Assembly (NCBI GenBank): GCA_019914995.1
Contig: CM034128.1
Coordinates: forward strand, 4,962,501 to 5,026,500
Direction: 5' to 3'
Source: Acanthochlamys bracteata
Lineage: Eukaryota > Streptophyta > Magnoliopsida > Pandanales > Velloziaceae
Length of the DNA: 64,000 bases
Both the position numbers and the translations under genes were made by a program. The notes below the pieces were generated by a model. That model saw nothing but the letters and a program-made list of their open reading frames with translations. It was not told the origin of the DNA and made no database searches. Below are positions 46,988 through 59,100 of the stretch, piece after piece. Numbering within the stretch: position 1 is the stretch's first letter; each line of letters begins with the position of its first letter.

Positions 46988-48020
46988 TCAACTACAGTTA
47001 CTTATTCGCAGGTGAAAATTAATTTATGAACAGTTAATGCTATTTTTCGTATTAAAATTTTAATTAATTCTAACAGAAATAGTTAGAATTTTTTTATTCA
47101 GCGTTTATTATTATTCTTCAGCAAAATGATCGACTCAATTATTCCGGAATTATTTTTGCTATTTTCGATACTTTGGAATTACAACTTTACATTGAGCATT
47201 GTTCCATATATTCTCATCAACTTAGTGACTAAGATAATGCAAAAATTTTTGGGAGGGGAGCAAAACGCAACAGGAAGCACTTGACATTGTCCTATGTTTC
47301 AACTCATAACGTAGTAACTTTAGCAAACATTGTAAACTTTAGCCAATAGGGCAAACATACCGAAAAGGCAAAGAGGAATATGAGTGCATGTATGGACCAA
47401 CATATAAACCCTATCTAGAGTAAACCCTACTCAATTTTCTGCATGCATGGTCCCTTGACAACCCAATAGTGAAAATTTCACATCCTGTCTAAGTTCCTGT
47501 ACACTTAATTATTCTATACGATATCTGCTACCGTTTCATTACAAGTAGTTCATTTTTTTAACTAAATTTTGTGTTTTATAATTTTATATATTTCAGTTAT
47601 AATTACGAACTTTATTTCAATATCAAATTCTAATTTCATTCAAATTGAATTTCAAATTTTACTTCATATAATTTAATTATTATTTTTTGAATTTTATTTT
47701 CATGGAATTTTATTTTTACAAAGCTTATTTTTGTGAAACTTTTTCTACATAAATACGCTATTTATGATAAACATAATTAGATACGTAAGCAAGTGGTATA
47801 ATACAATAGGAAGGTACCAACCATTATCAAATTCCATCTATATACGTACTAGAGCACTTATTTCTCCGTCCATAAGGCGGTGCATTGATCAATCTTTGTT
47901 TTGATTTTGTTGGATTTTGAGTGTGTCATCCATCATTCCTCATGATGAGAGAGATGGGAACGAACACAACAGATCAATGAAGAGAAAGAGAGAGAACATA
48001 GAGAGATTGGAAAAAAGGCT

Positions 48021-48270
48021 AGGCGTATTTGGAAATGCTTATAGAATCTTTTTGAAATAGAAAATATTTATATTTATTTAAAAAATAAGTTTTATTTTTT
48101 TATTTTAAAAAAATAAAAATATGTAATAAAAAGATCTTATTCTGTAAAATTTGTTATAATTTCTAAATTTTTAAATAAATTTTTTATGTATTTATAAAAT
48201 ATATATTAAAAAATATAAAATAAAAAAAAGTTGAAAAGTAATTTTTGGTACGCATTGCCAAACGTATTCG
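48021..48270. mobile_element. Tourist-like MITE, inverted copy
   Basis: The left end AGGCGTATTTGGAAATGC and right end GCATTGCCAAACGTATTCGG are inverted repeats. The interior TAATAAAAAGATCTTATTCTG is the reverse complement of the family centre. No exact target duplication was found. Confidence 0.6.
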
Positions 48271-48672
48271 GAAAAGGGAAAGAGAGAAAAATTTTGTGTG
48301 AGAATCTTGACTTAGAGCACAAAGGGGAAAAGGTTTTTATGTTTTTAATCAGTCTATTGTCTTCTATGCACATTGAGTGTGGAGTTTAGTTTGGTTAGTT
48401 AATTCATAAAGTTTAACTAAGATCAGCATTTTTAGTTTTTTTTTATGGTGACTCTCTTATAATAGTAGTCTTTGTGGTTTACGTTAATTAATACTAGTAG
48501 GATTATTTTTTAAGAGTAATAAGTGAAGTTTTAGTAACAAGCATAAATAAGCATAGGAAACCAACTGCGGAAGCTATTGTCATAATTTAACCATACACAT
48601 GTTGAAGTTTGATATTACCAGATAGTCATAATTGGATCCGATTCCGTACTAAAATAATTGACAACTATTTAA

Positions 48673-49252
48673 TATTGAAAATAGCGAGTATGTTTGATTG
48701 TCGATAAATATAGCGAAAATATAAAACACATTCAAATATTTTGCGTAAATAATACGAGAATTAAGACATGAGCAAGATAATCACAAAGACAAGAGATTTA
48801 CGTAAGAAAAATAAAAAAACTCTACGGAAGGCAAATTAGTCTTTAAGGAAATCACTAAATCAAAACAATTATAAACTCTTGTATTACACTTTAAGTGTGA
48901 ACTCTTACTAAAATATTTTATTTCTATCTCTCACACTTGATGTGAGAATATTTTTTTCTCATTTTCTATTTTGTTCTATCTTCTAAGAAAATGCCTCTCA
49001 TTCATATATATAATACCTCAAGGAGACTTTTGAACTTCCAAACGGTTATCATTTCATCTTCCTACTAATTATTCAAGTCCTTTGGCTTTTCATCTTCTAA
49101 GAGATGTTTCAAAATCTTTGACCATTTGTTTTCTAACTTCTTGGGTGATGGTTCGTATTCCTTGATCTTTAGCATTCCAATATGAATGCACATTTAACTT
49201 GTTGTATTTTAATGAACCACTAATTTACATAATGGCTTTACAATTTCTAACA
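48673..49252 (-). repeat. 3' LTR of the copia element at 48.7-52.3 kb (580 bp)
   Basis: Starts TATTGAAAATAGCGAG (a decayed TGTTAGAAATAGCGAG) and ends CAATTTCTAACA. It keeps a segment of about 110 bp (around 48990-49100) that is missing from the other LTR. Confidence 0.85.
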
Positions 49253-49689
49253 AATCTTCCACTTAAAGACACTTTGTAAATTGCAATCTAAAAATAACAA
49301 TAAATCGATACATAAGTGTCAAAATTCGATGACACTGAAAATAGGTACGACTGAGAGGAATAGTGCTAGCACGCATGCTAGCTGATTTCTTTTAGCTCAT
49401 AATGTTGCCTATCTTTTCCGATTTCATTGCTATCTTGAAATGATTTCCTTTCGGCTTTCTTGTGACAACTGTCACATCCAATGCTGTTCCCCATTGTGTT
49501 TCCATACAGAGATCTACAAAATAAGAAATATGTCAAGAATTACCGCTTCAGTTAAGGCATCCGCAGGGTTCCTTTTGGTAGAAATCTTGAGCATATCAAT
49601 GCTCCAACTGAAAATAACCTCCTATCCAAATCACCTGTATAGTCTATATTAATAAACTCTTTGACAATAAATTCAGATCTTCTGTAACA

Positions 49690-51815
49690 CAATTCAGCAT
49701 TCAAGGTTCCTTTTACATACCGAAGGATCTTTCACCGCCTTCCAATGCTCAATGCCGGGACATGCTATTAATCTACTTACCACTCCCACTGCATGTGCAA
49801 GACCGAGTGCAAATCATGGCATACATTAGACTTCCCACTACTGATGCATATGGTAACCGAGATATCCCTATCCTCTCTTGCTCCTGGCTAGAGGATAACA
49901 AAGAGAATAGTTTAAAACTAATAGAGAGTGGGGTAGACATCGGCTTACCATATACATATTGAATTGTTCCAATATTTTACTCAGATAACTAATCTGAGAT
50001 AGCCGAATCTCTATATTATCTCTATCTTGCCATATCTATATCCCCAGTATTCTGTTTGTCGTCCCAAGTTCTTGGTATCGAATTCACTAGCCATTTGAGC
50101 CTTTAATTGTTGGATGTGACCCATGCTTGCACCTACCACAAGCATATCATTCACTTACAGCAGCAAGATGACAAACTCACCTCCCTTAAATTTCTTGATG
50201 TACACACAAGAGTTTGAGACCAGTTTACTGTATCTAAGGCTTCCGATATAAGAATCAAATCTCTTATACCAACATCATAGTGTTTGCTTAAGTTCATAAA
50301 GAGATTTGGCCAACCGACAAACCAGATCCTCCCTGTCTTTCACAGCAAACTCTTTTGGCTGGACTTCATATTTCTCATCTTCAAGCTCCCCATGCAAAAA
50401 TATTGTTTTGACATTGAGCTTCAAGACGAAAATCTAATGATCCATATAGCTCTAAGACCACACGAATAGTTATCAAACGTACCACTGGAGAGAAGATCTC
50501 ATCAAAGTCGATCTCTTCTATCTGGACGTAGCCATTCACCATTAACCGAGCACAATACCGTCCTATGTGATCATTCCTATCTCGCTTGATCTTTTAGATC
50601 TATTTATTCTTAATAGCCTTACGACTTTGGAGCAGAGAGATCAGCTCACATGTTCTATTTTTGTGAAGCGTCTGAAGCTCTTCCTACATAGCTTCCATCC
50701 ACAGAAACGCACCTGGACTTTCCAGCGCTTCTTTTAGAGAAGATGATTCTCTTTCTTCTGTGAATAAGCAATATTCAGATTGAGATAATTCATAAAATAG
50801 TCCTCATACCTCTTAACTGTGTTTTTCTTGCGAGTTGAACGTCTAAGGGATGTAGGCCTGAGAACTCTATCCTCTTCCATGTGCTCATCAGCTGGTTCAG
50901 GCTCCAGATTAGGCCGTCTTTCTTATCATTCTCTTTCAGTACCGATGTGGTCACCGTTGAGAGTGATGCCTCCTTCTCTCTTACATCATCGTCTTCAGTC
51001 ACTCCTTGTAATTAGTCCTCCGCAAATATGACATCCCTACTGAAGATAACCGTATGGGCAGTGAGATCCCATAGGTAATACCCCAAACATCTTCAACATA
51101 TCATTGGCATCTTCCGAATTTAATCCTACTGTTGAATCAAATTCCGCCTGAGTTTTGAAATTTTTGAACACCTCAAAGACCTCCGACTTCCTTCGGATTG
51201 GGAACACACAAGTTCTCAAATCCGAGAGAACCAAGTCGAGCTTGTCTTTCAAAAGAAAATGATCTCTAAATCATTTAAAGTGCTGCTCACTAGTGACACA
51301 CTCATCGCAGAATGATAACTTTATCTCGGATAGTTCCGTTAGGAACTTCCGATCATTGAGGATCTTCAAATCACGTCCCGAGATGTGCCTAAATTTCAGG
51401 TGCCACACTCGCGTGATATCCTCAATGTTGTCCGATGCAACATAAGCATCTCCTGCACCTGTGTCACCCCACGCACCTTATATAGATTTGAATCGATCAT
51501 TTGAATCTCCAGTTTTTCAAACCCGTCCTTCATAACCTTCATGATCCCGCCTCCACTGCGAGTCTTGCAGTTCAAGTGATCCAGTTATCCTACATACGAC
51601 ATATTTTTCGTAAGACGAAAAATAGAACGTACCTTACTGATTATGCATTCCCTTCCATCATTTGCCATAAGATTGATGAAACTGACTCCAGTAATTTCAA
51701 AACTTATCACAAGCAGCAACTACTGTCTGTTCCAGTAGAGTCTCACGATCATCAGTATGCCACACAAGCAAGAGACTTCGAGGGATCCGCACCTCCAACC
51801 TTACTTGCCATGGTC
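49690..51815 (-). pseudogene. Broken copia gag-pol
   Basis: Minus-strand fragments in order: a gag start MASKVGGADPSKS (ATG complement at 51809-51811); a GAG-pre-integrase segment (VWHLKFRHISGRDLKIL, at about 51260-51420); a linker region at about 50790-51250; reverse transcriptase with LNVKTIFLHGELEDE (about 50360-50430); and the C-terminal part with PYASVVGSLMYAMICTRS (about 49795-49850). Most of gag and the integrase core are missing or unrecognisable, and stops interrupt every frame. Confidence 0.75.
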
Positions 51816-51879
51816 TTGCATTTCTTCTCAATCTCGTACTTGCTTGTTATTGAAATAAACTAATGGCTCTGATGCCACT

Positions 51880-52346
51880 TGTTAGAAATAGCGAGTGTGT
51901 TCGATTGTCGATAGACGCAGCGGAAATATAAAACACACTCAAGAATCTTGCGTAAGTAATACGAGAATTGAGACAAGAACAAAATAATCACAAAGATAAG
52001 AAATTTACGTGGGAAAAAACGATAAAATCCCAGGGGAAGACAAATTAGCCTTTAAGGAAATCACTAAATCAAATCAATTACAAACTCTTGTGTTACAGTT
52101 TAAGTGAAAACTCTCACTAAAATGCTGTATTTATATCTCTCACACTTGATGTGAGAATGTTTCTTTCTCATTTTCTATTTTGTTCTATCTTCCAAGAGAT
52201 ACTTCAAAGTCCTTAATTGTTGGCTTTCTAACTTTTTGGTGATGATTCATCTTCCTTGATTTTTGGCATTCCAATATGAACGTACATTTAACTTATTGTA
52301 TTCTAATGAACCACTAATTTATATAGTGGCTTTATAATTTCTAACA
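51880..52346 (-). repeat. 5' LTR of the copia element at 48.7-52.3 kb (467 bp)
   Basis: Runs from TGTTAGAAATAGCGAG to TATAATTTCTAACA and aligns with 48673-49252 apart from a deletion of about 110 bp. The breakpoint lies at ATCTTCCAAGAGAT, matching the two ATCTTCTAAGA repeats that bracket the extra segment in the other LTR. Confidence 0.9.
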
Positions 52347-52351
52347 TTTAA

Positions 52352-55300
52352 TAGTTCATATCTTTTATATATAAATACAAATTCTTTTAAATAGCTACTT
52401 AAACTATTAAAAAATATGATATGTTAAATTTGTAGAGCCAAAATCTAATTTAACTTAATCTATTTACAAAAAACTAGCTAGCTATTTGTCACTCAGACAC
52501 TATTTTTAATTCCTCCGCTATAAATCACAATCTAATCTAATTAATCAGCATGATTTTTATTCGAGCATCATCTCGAACCCCTCTATTACAAATCTAAACC
52601 TAATGAAGTTAATTAACCATTTCTTATTCGAGCACTATCTTTAGACTTCTACATTATTAGTCAAAGCATAAACCTAACTTGAAAACTCAATAGTCTTCCT
52701 CCAACGGCATATCAAGTGATTCCATGCAACCATATTCAAATACCACAAATTGGATAAAATTTTCATACCAAAATAATTAGTAACCAGTTAAGGGTTTGAA
52801 TTTTTCACATATGAACACATTCATTTTAGTACTTAGACAATATGAAATTATTAAAAATTATGACTTATTAAGCCCATGAGTCAGAATCCAATTTTACCTA
52901 ATTCAAAATGCGATACTAGCTTATCTATCTAGTTAAACAAACACATTTTTTCATTCAAATATATCATTTTTGACCTCTCAACTATTACTTTGGAATTAGC
53001 TAGACTAATTAGCCTATTTTTTATTTAGGCACAATCTCTTACTTCTCGCTATTTATCTGAACCTAATCAATCTCGGAGGCTTAGTATTAAATGCTAATTA
53101 TTTTGTAATAAAAATTTAAACTTTTGTCTCAAATAAATTAGTAAGTGTTCACTTGGCTATACTAAGGTGATTTCTAAAAAGCAACTTTCTGAATGAATGG
53201 CCGAAAGGAATGCATCAAACATAGTCTAAGTGGAGGGAGAAGATGGGCGGGTAGATCAAATAAAGTGATGATATTAGTTACCCTACCAACATCAAAGTAG
53301 GTAATTAATTGAAGATCCGACCAAAAGAGATATGGTTGATGATGGAAGATCATGTGTACTTTTGTCCTCTTCTTCTCCACGTAATTAGCACTAACTACGT
53401 TGATAATTACTATTCCCAAAACGAAACAAACCAACTACTAGTTTGAAGAAATGCCTAGAAACTTAAGGGCACTGCATGCACTACTTAGTGCATCTTTTTG
53501 TTCCCCCCACTTCAAGATTCCCTTAAGCACTAACCAAAAAATTTTCTACATTCAAGAGCAATCCTTAATAGACAATCGGGATTTTTGGTCGTGCTGATTC
53601 TAGACAAAATAGCAAAAACTGATATGGATGACTTGGTTGAGTTCGAATTAACTGTTGCTATGCGTAAAACTGAACAGTACCAACCATAGGGAAACATTTC
53701 ATTCAATGTTCAACATCACTCCATTGGTCATTGATTCGTACGCATCAAACCTTTATCTTTAACTACTTTTTAAAACGTGATCCTTGGAATTTTCGGAAAG
53801 CTTACCTATGACCACGTGCGTATATCCTATCTTTTTTTATTTTTAATCTTCAATGTAGATTAATTAACCAAATTAAAATCTTTTTAGATATACTTCTTAT
53901 TTTTAACCAAAAATAAAAAGAGAGAGAAATCAATAATTCAAAATGGAAACCTTGAATCCTGTATTAGTCTAATGGCAGCTTTTTGACCCTGTTAACTTTC
54001 TTTTTGAAATTTTGCTGTGGTAGTTAAAAAAAAAATTAATTGTTGTTTTTTCTGCGTGATTATTTTCAAAAAGAGAAAATAGAAACAAGATACTGGGATT
54101 TATCAAGTCATGGGCTATGCCCGTCAATGCGGGGACATGGGTTTCGAAAATATGTACGGTTTATATGGACCGTGGACAAATTATTGGGCCTTGTGTATTA
54201 ATTGACATCATGGTTTCAAATGAAACTACCTATGTTCATTTCTACATTTTCGATCAGGCCCAATCTGAATAAACATGAATTGTTTCTTTTTCTTTTCTTT
54301 TCTTCAATTTTTTTGGGGTAATACCATGACAGAGAGTAGCAATTATAAATTCACGACAAAGGTAACAAGCTTAGAATACAGAAGAAGGTACACCTAGATT
54401 TAGAAGCTGAATTGGTCAAGGATCAATATGTTCATAATCAATACCATATCTTGGCACTTGCCAACTTCCTAAAATTGTTCATGACTTTGAGCTTCATCGC
54501 ATTTGCCTTGTGGTAATCGAGAGATCGAAAAATGATATCCAGTTAATGGAGATATCATTTTCTCTTACTGGTAATGTGCTCTTCCTATTACACCCAGAAA
54601 TAAACTTAGTTCCAAAAAGACTTAAACGTCACAATAGTTATCCAAAACTTGGATCTTCTCAAAGATTGATAGTGAAAATTACAAGAATCTATCCACTTTT
54701 AAACACTATAATATCTTTACGACATTTACATTCCACCTAAGTGTATTTTTATAATTGCGGTTCATTTCATTTCAACTTTTCGTTTCTCAATAGTATTCTA
54801 TAAATATTATTTTTTTAATTTAAATAATATTACAATATTATATTTTTTATGAAGTTTATATATATATATAATTTTTATTATTTTTAAATTAAAAATATAT
54901 ATTTATGTTTTTAAAAAAATATTTTAAGCAATTTTAAACAACTTTTTTTAAATAATAAAAGGAATCAACTTGTAACGAACTTTTACCCAAATTAAGGTAA
55001 GCGCAACAATCACTCATCGGCTACTTGACACCGGTGGAAACAACTTTTTTAAACAACTTGTTCTATAAGTCATGCGCACGTACAGAACTTTTTGAATTTG
55101 ATTTCTACTAATACTGACCAAAAACATTCCATGAAAATCACAAGTTAGCTGACTTATTTCCGAAGTCATCAAGTTTCTTCGTTTATTATTCTCACTAATA
55201 ATGAAAGCGAAACTTTCCTTTTGTAATCCATATTAACTTCTTGTAGCCGATCAATCGTCGTAACCTGCAAAAGAACAGGATAGAGTCCGGCGAAAGCGGT

Positions 55301-57087
55301 AGAGATAAAGATAAGTGGACATGTATATAGTCAACCAACAACATTGCTGACTCCTTAAAGAACAGAGTTACGACGGATAACGTACCTATGCATAATCAAC
55401 CGACAACATTCCTAACCTGCAAAACGTTACAGATAAGCTCGGAGTTATTCGTACGCGAAAATTACGTATGGAAACTTGATTTTATTAGCAGTGTAGATGA
55501 ATGAACTGCAAACAGATGTAATAGAAATCAATCGGCCATGACGTTTAAAAGCAGAACGCAGGGTGCAGCAGCTTCAAACTCCTTCGAAGTGGAAGCTAGC
55601 TAGGCTTCAACTTTGATTTCTAGCTATACATAAGAGAGTAATTAAGCACAAAGAATCCGTACTCTACGGTCTCTTTTATGTTAATGTCAACAAGGATACG
55701 TTGATTAATGATGGCCAATCAAGTTAGAAACTTCTTACGATAGTTTACAATGCTTGTGATAGCTAGGGAAAGATTCAGAATCTATATATATGTATACATT
55801 GTTACTTATTTGCGAGAAAAAATTTGATATTCGGTATTCGTTTGTTTATTAGATGATATTAATTGACGAGACATTTACTGTTCAAAGAAATGTTTTTAGA
55901 AGAAAACAAGAAGAATTTGTTTCAAAATTCTTTGAACAATGAAGAAAACAGGAATAAGCAAAAGATTGATGATTCAATGAAGAAGATAAGGTTTAATTGG
56001 ATGATAGAGAATTGAGAGAGAGAGTAAATGGAAACTGATGACCACCGGAGGTTAAAAATTTGTACTACTGATAGATCATGAGGAAGTTGGAATAAGCTGT
56101 TCTCCTCTCTGCAAGTTAAAAGCTACAAGTTGTTGTACCTTGTTGTTGTTCTTCCAATGATAGCTGTTTGCAAATTGCAGCACACTTGCAAAAGCTAGCT
56201 GCAGGTCTGTTATATATTCGAAGTGGCTTTCCAAGTGTATTAAACTAAACTCTAATAAGTTAGAACATTTTTATAATTTTTGGTGCAATTTTTACCCATT
56301 TACTTACGGTGAAAACAAAGCGAATGCAACCAAATCACATAAGAAGACACAAGTTTTCACGAAGAAAACTAACTGGTCCTTCTGCTAGGTGGACCAACTG
56401 TATGTGAGTTATTATGTTAATTAGATCATTTCCAAATTAGGCTTCAAAGAAACGAAATATTTAACCGAAAAATGTGAAATAAGCGATTTTATTTGTGAAG
56501 TATATATAACAAATTTGTTTTTGAATTTCCATGCGATCCATCTAAGACTGCTGGTTCTATAAGGATATTTTAAAATTTTCCATGCATGCCAAAATAATTA
56601 AGCCCCGTAATATAATCTAGAAGAGAATGTTCGTATTATAGTAATATTATTAGGTTGCTGGGGATATATAATATATAGCAGGAAATGTGTAGATCCACAT
56701 TTCATTCATGCTTTTTGGAACATGTTTTGAACAGAATGGAAGGATCATAGAAGCAGTGAAATTTTTATTTAAATGATGTCTGTATTCATCGTATGTTATA
56801 AACGTGTTATATGGTTTTAGGAAATGTATATAAAACTAGTTGAAACTAAATAGACTAGCAAGCGTGTGTACTATACTATATCAGCTTATATAGATGGTCT
56901 CTTTCTTTCATTTTTTCCAACACCTTGCAAGCACTATAATAGGAAACCAATAATCCATTTAAGTTTTTTCTCTAATTTGCAAAAATTCAAAGAAGCTACA
57001 CTTTCCTAAAGTGCTTTTTAATTCTTTATTTCTCTGTTCAAATTTTACATTATTCCTAAAAGCCTTCCACAGTGTTCAAACTCTCCC
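52352..57087. other. Intergenic, no gene seen
   Basis: Frames are short and unconserved, including a minus-strand 86-codon frame at 53174-53434 and a plus 76-codon frame at 54510-54740. The stretch from about 55200 to 56250 is less A/T-rich and rich in GCTAGCT/CAACAACATT phrases; it could hold a non-coding transcript or distal regulatory DNA of the ALMT gene, but nothing in it is diagnostic. Confidence 0.5.
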
Positions 57088-57096
57088 TATATATAA
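57088..57096 (+). promoter_or_regulatory. Likely TATA box of the ALMT gene
   Basis: TATATATAA in CCCTATATATAACG lies about 92 bp before the start codon, followed by a CT-rich stretch (CCCTCTCTATTCCC). This is the right distance for a short plant 5' leader. The start site itself was not mapped. Confidence 0.6.
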
Positions 57097-57187
57097 CGCT
57101 TCCCTCTCTATTCCCATTTCCCTGCAGCAGTCTCTGAGCTAAAGAAAAAAATCTCTTATTTCACATATCAAAATCATCCTTGAGGAA

Positions 57188-59100
57188 ATGGAAGAGAAGA
57201 TTGTGTTTGCGCTGCGGTGGTCGTTGTTTACAACATTTTTGGAGAAATTGTCCAATAAGTTGATGAGTTTCTTCAAAAAGATAAAGAAGACAGCCATGGA
57301 TGACAAAAGAAGAATTACTCATTCGTTCAAAGTGGGTCTTGCTCTAACTCTGGTATCCATCTTCTACTACGTCAATCCCCTCTACAAAGGATTCGATTCA
57401 TCAGCTATCTGGGCAATTCTCACTGTCGTCGTAGTCATGGAGTACAGTGTTGGTACGTATATTTTACATATACGTACGTTGATTATTGATATATTTTTAT
57501 GCAATTTTCTTATATGTGATAAAATCTGTATATATATTGCAGGAGCGACACTGAGTAAAGGATTAAACCGAGCATTCGCAACATTGGTAGCAGGAGCGCT
57601 AGGACTAGCAGCGCATTACTTAGCAGCAGTGTCCAGCCACAAAGTGGAGCCAGTACTTCTAGGAATAATCATATTCGTCGTAGCTTCAGCAGCGACGTTC
57701 TCTCGGTTCATACCAGAAATCAAGGCAAGATGCGATTACGGGGTGGTGGTATTCATCCTGACGTTCAGTTTGGTGGCGATGTCTAGTTACCGAGTAGAGC
57801 AAGTGATTGAGGTGGCGCACCAACGGCTATCCACTATCGCCATTGGAGTCTTTATCTGTCTGTTTACTTCTATTTTTGTGTTTCCTGTATGGGCTGGTGA
57901 AGACCTTCACAACTTGGTTGCTGGTAACTTGGAAAAACTCGCATGTTTTTTGGAAGGTACCTACACAGTAAATTATTTATAGTTTTGTAGTTTACAGCCA
58001 GTAAAAATAGTATATGATGATTCTAATGAATGATATATTTGCGCTTGTTTATAGGACTAGGAGCGGAATATTTCGCGGAGAATAGAGATGTTGATGGGAA
58101 AATGGAGGAGAAGACATTTTTCAAGAGCTACAAAAGTGTTCTTAGTTCAAAGTCCACACAAGATAACCTGGTAAATAGTTAATGTACTAATTAAGCAGTA
58201 AGCAGTTATACTGCAAAAATTTATTTTCCAGAAGGAAACACCTTTTCTTTCCTAATTAATTTAATGAAGACAAGGGTTTAATTTGTTAGGTTTTGTGGCC
58301 CTTATTTGGGCTATGCTAATCCTTTTAATTAATATTGATTCCTTCGGCCTTTACAGTTTATTTTGTTTTATGTTTTTTAGCAATAAAGTATCCAATTGAT
58401 AGATATTAATCGACAAAAGCAAAATTGTTGAAAGTTACTACATAACTACACTTGCACTAACTACACAAGAACCAAAAAAAAACTCAATCAATCAAATTTG
58501 TTAGAGTAAAAGCCAGAATTGTTCTAATCCTTTTCTTTTGAACAGGCAAACTTTGCCTGGTGGGAACCATGCCATGGCAAGTTCAAGTTTCGTCATCCTT
58601 GGAGCCAGTACAACAAGATCGGATCACTATCTCGTCAGTGTGCTTGCTATCTTGAAGCTTTAACAACACTCACCATTGCTGATAACACCGCCGTTAGCAA
58701 ACGCTCTGAAGATCTCATCCGATCAACTTCTGCCCAGATGAGCACGGCGTGCGGGAATGCAATGAAAGAGATGTATAACTGCATACGATCCATGACAATC
58801 AGCCAGTGTTCTGACAATATTACCGGTCATGTTGCTGCAGCAAAAGCTGCGTCAGAGAAACTGGCGATTGAACTTTCTGCTGCTGCTGATGTTATGCATG
58901 CTGCTGCTGTCGCCGCGTTGCTGGTGGAAGTTGTGAAGTGCGTAGAAGAAACCGCAGCTGCAGTTGAAGAGCTTGCAAGGCTTGCGGGGTTCAAGTGTAG
59001 CAGTAAGAAGAACACTGTGGCTGCTGTTGCTGAGAAAGAAGATGAAAAACATGAAGAAATGATTGTCGTTGTCATTGATAGTAATAGCATAAAGAAGTAA
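57188..59100 (+). CDS. ALMT family anion (malate) channel (449 aa)
   Basis: An aluminium-activated-malate-transporter family protein. Members are plasma-membrane or vacuolar channels for malate and other anions, acting in aluminium tolerance, guard cells and ion balance. Coding exons: 57188-57452, 57543-57956, 58055-58170 and 58546-59100; all join in frame with GT-AG introns. About six membrane spans lie within residues 45-207 (VGLALTLVSIFYYV, AIWAILTVVVVMEYSVGATL, AFATLVAGALGLAAHYL, GIIIFVVASAATFSRFIPEIKA, YGVVVFILTFSLVAMSSYRV, TIAIGVFICLFTSIFVFPVW). The family signature WAGEDLH starts at about residue 205, and WEPCHGKFKFRHPW starts exon 4. The C-terminal half is helical and cytosolic-type, Ala-rich. 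The length is at the short end for the family but no domain is missing. Transport substrate and membrane are not predictable from sequence alone. Confidence 0.93.

Larger units (their letters stand above)
44763..48672. other. Very AT-rich intergenic region with MITE remnants
   Basis: No gene is seen. Apart from the two MITE-like segments and the palindrome listed separately, the stretch is dominated by A/T runs (especially 45770-46920). A 74-codon frame at 45457-45681 shows no recognisable domain. Confidence 0.6.
48673..52346 (-). mobile_element. Decayed Ty1-copia retrotransposon, minus strand (3.67 kb)
   Basis: It has two LTRs with TG...CA ends and the 5-bp target duplication TTTAA on both sides (48668-48672 and 52347-52351). 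Next to the 5' LTR, the minus strand reads TGGCATCAGAGC (plus 51866-51877), one base different from the usual plant copia primer site TGGTATCAGAGC. A purine-rich AAGTGGAAGATT tract precedes the 3' LTR. The internal region is only 2.6 kb, shorter than a full copia gag-pol, and is broken by stops. Confidence 0.9.
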
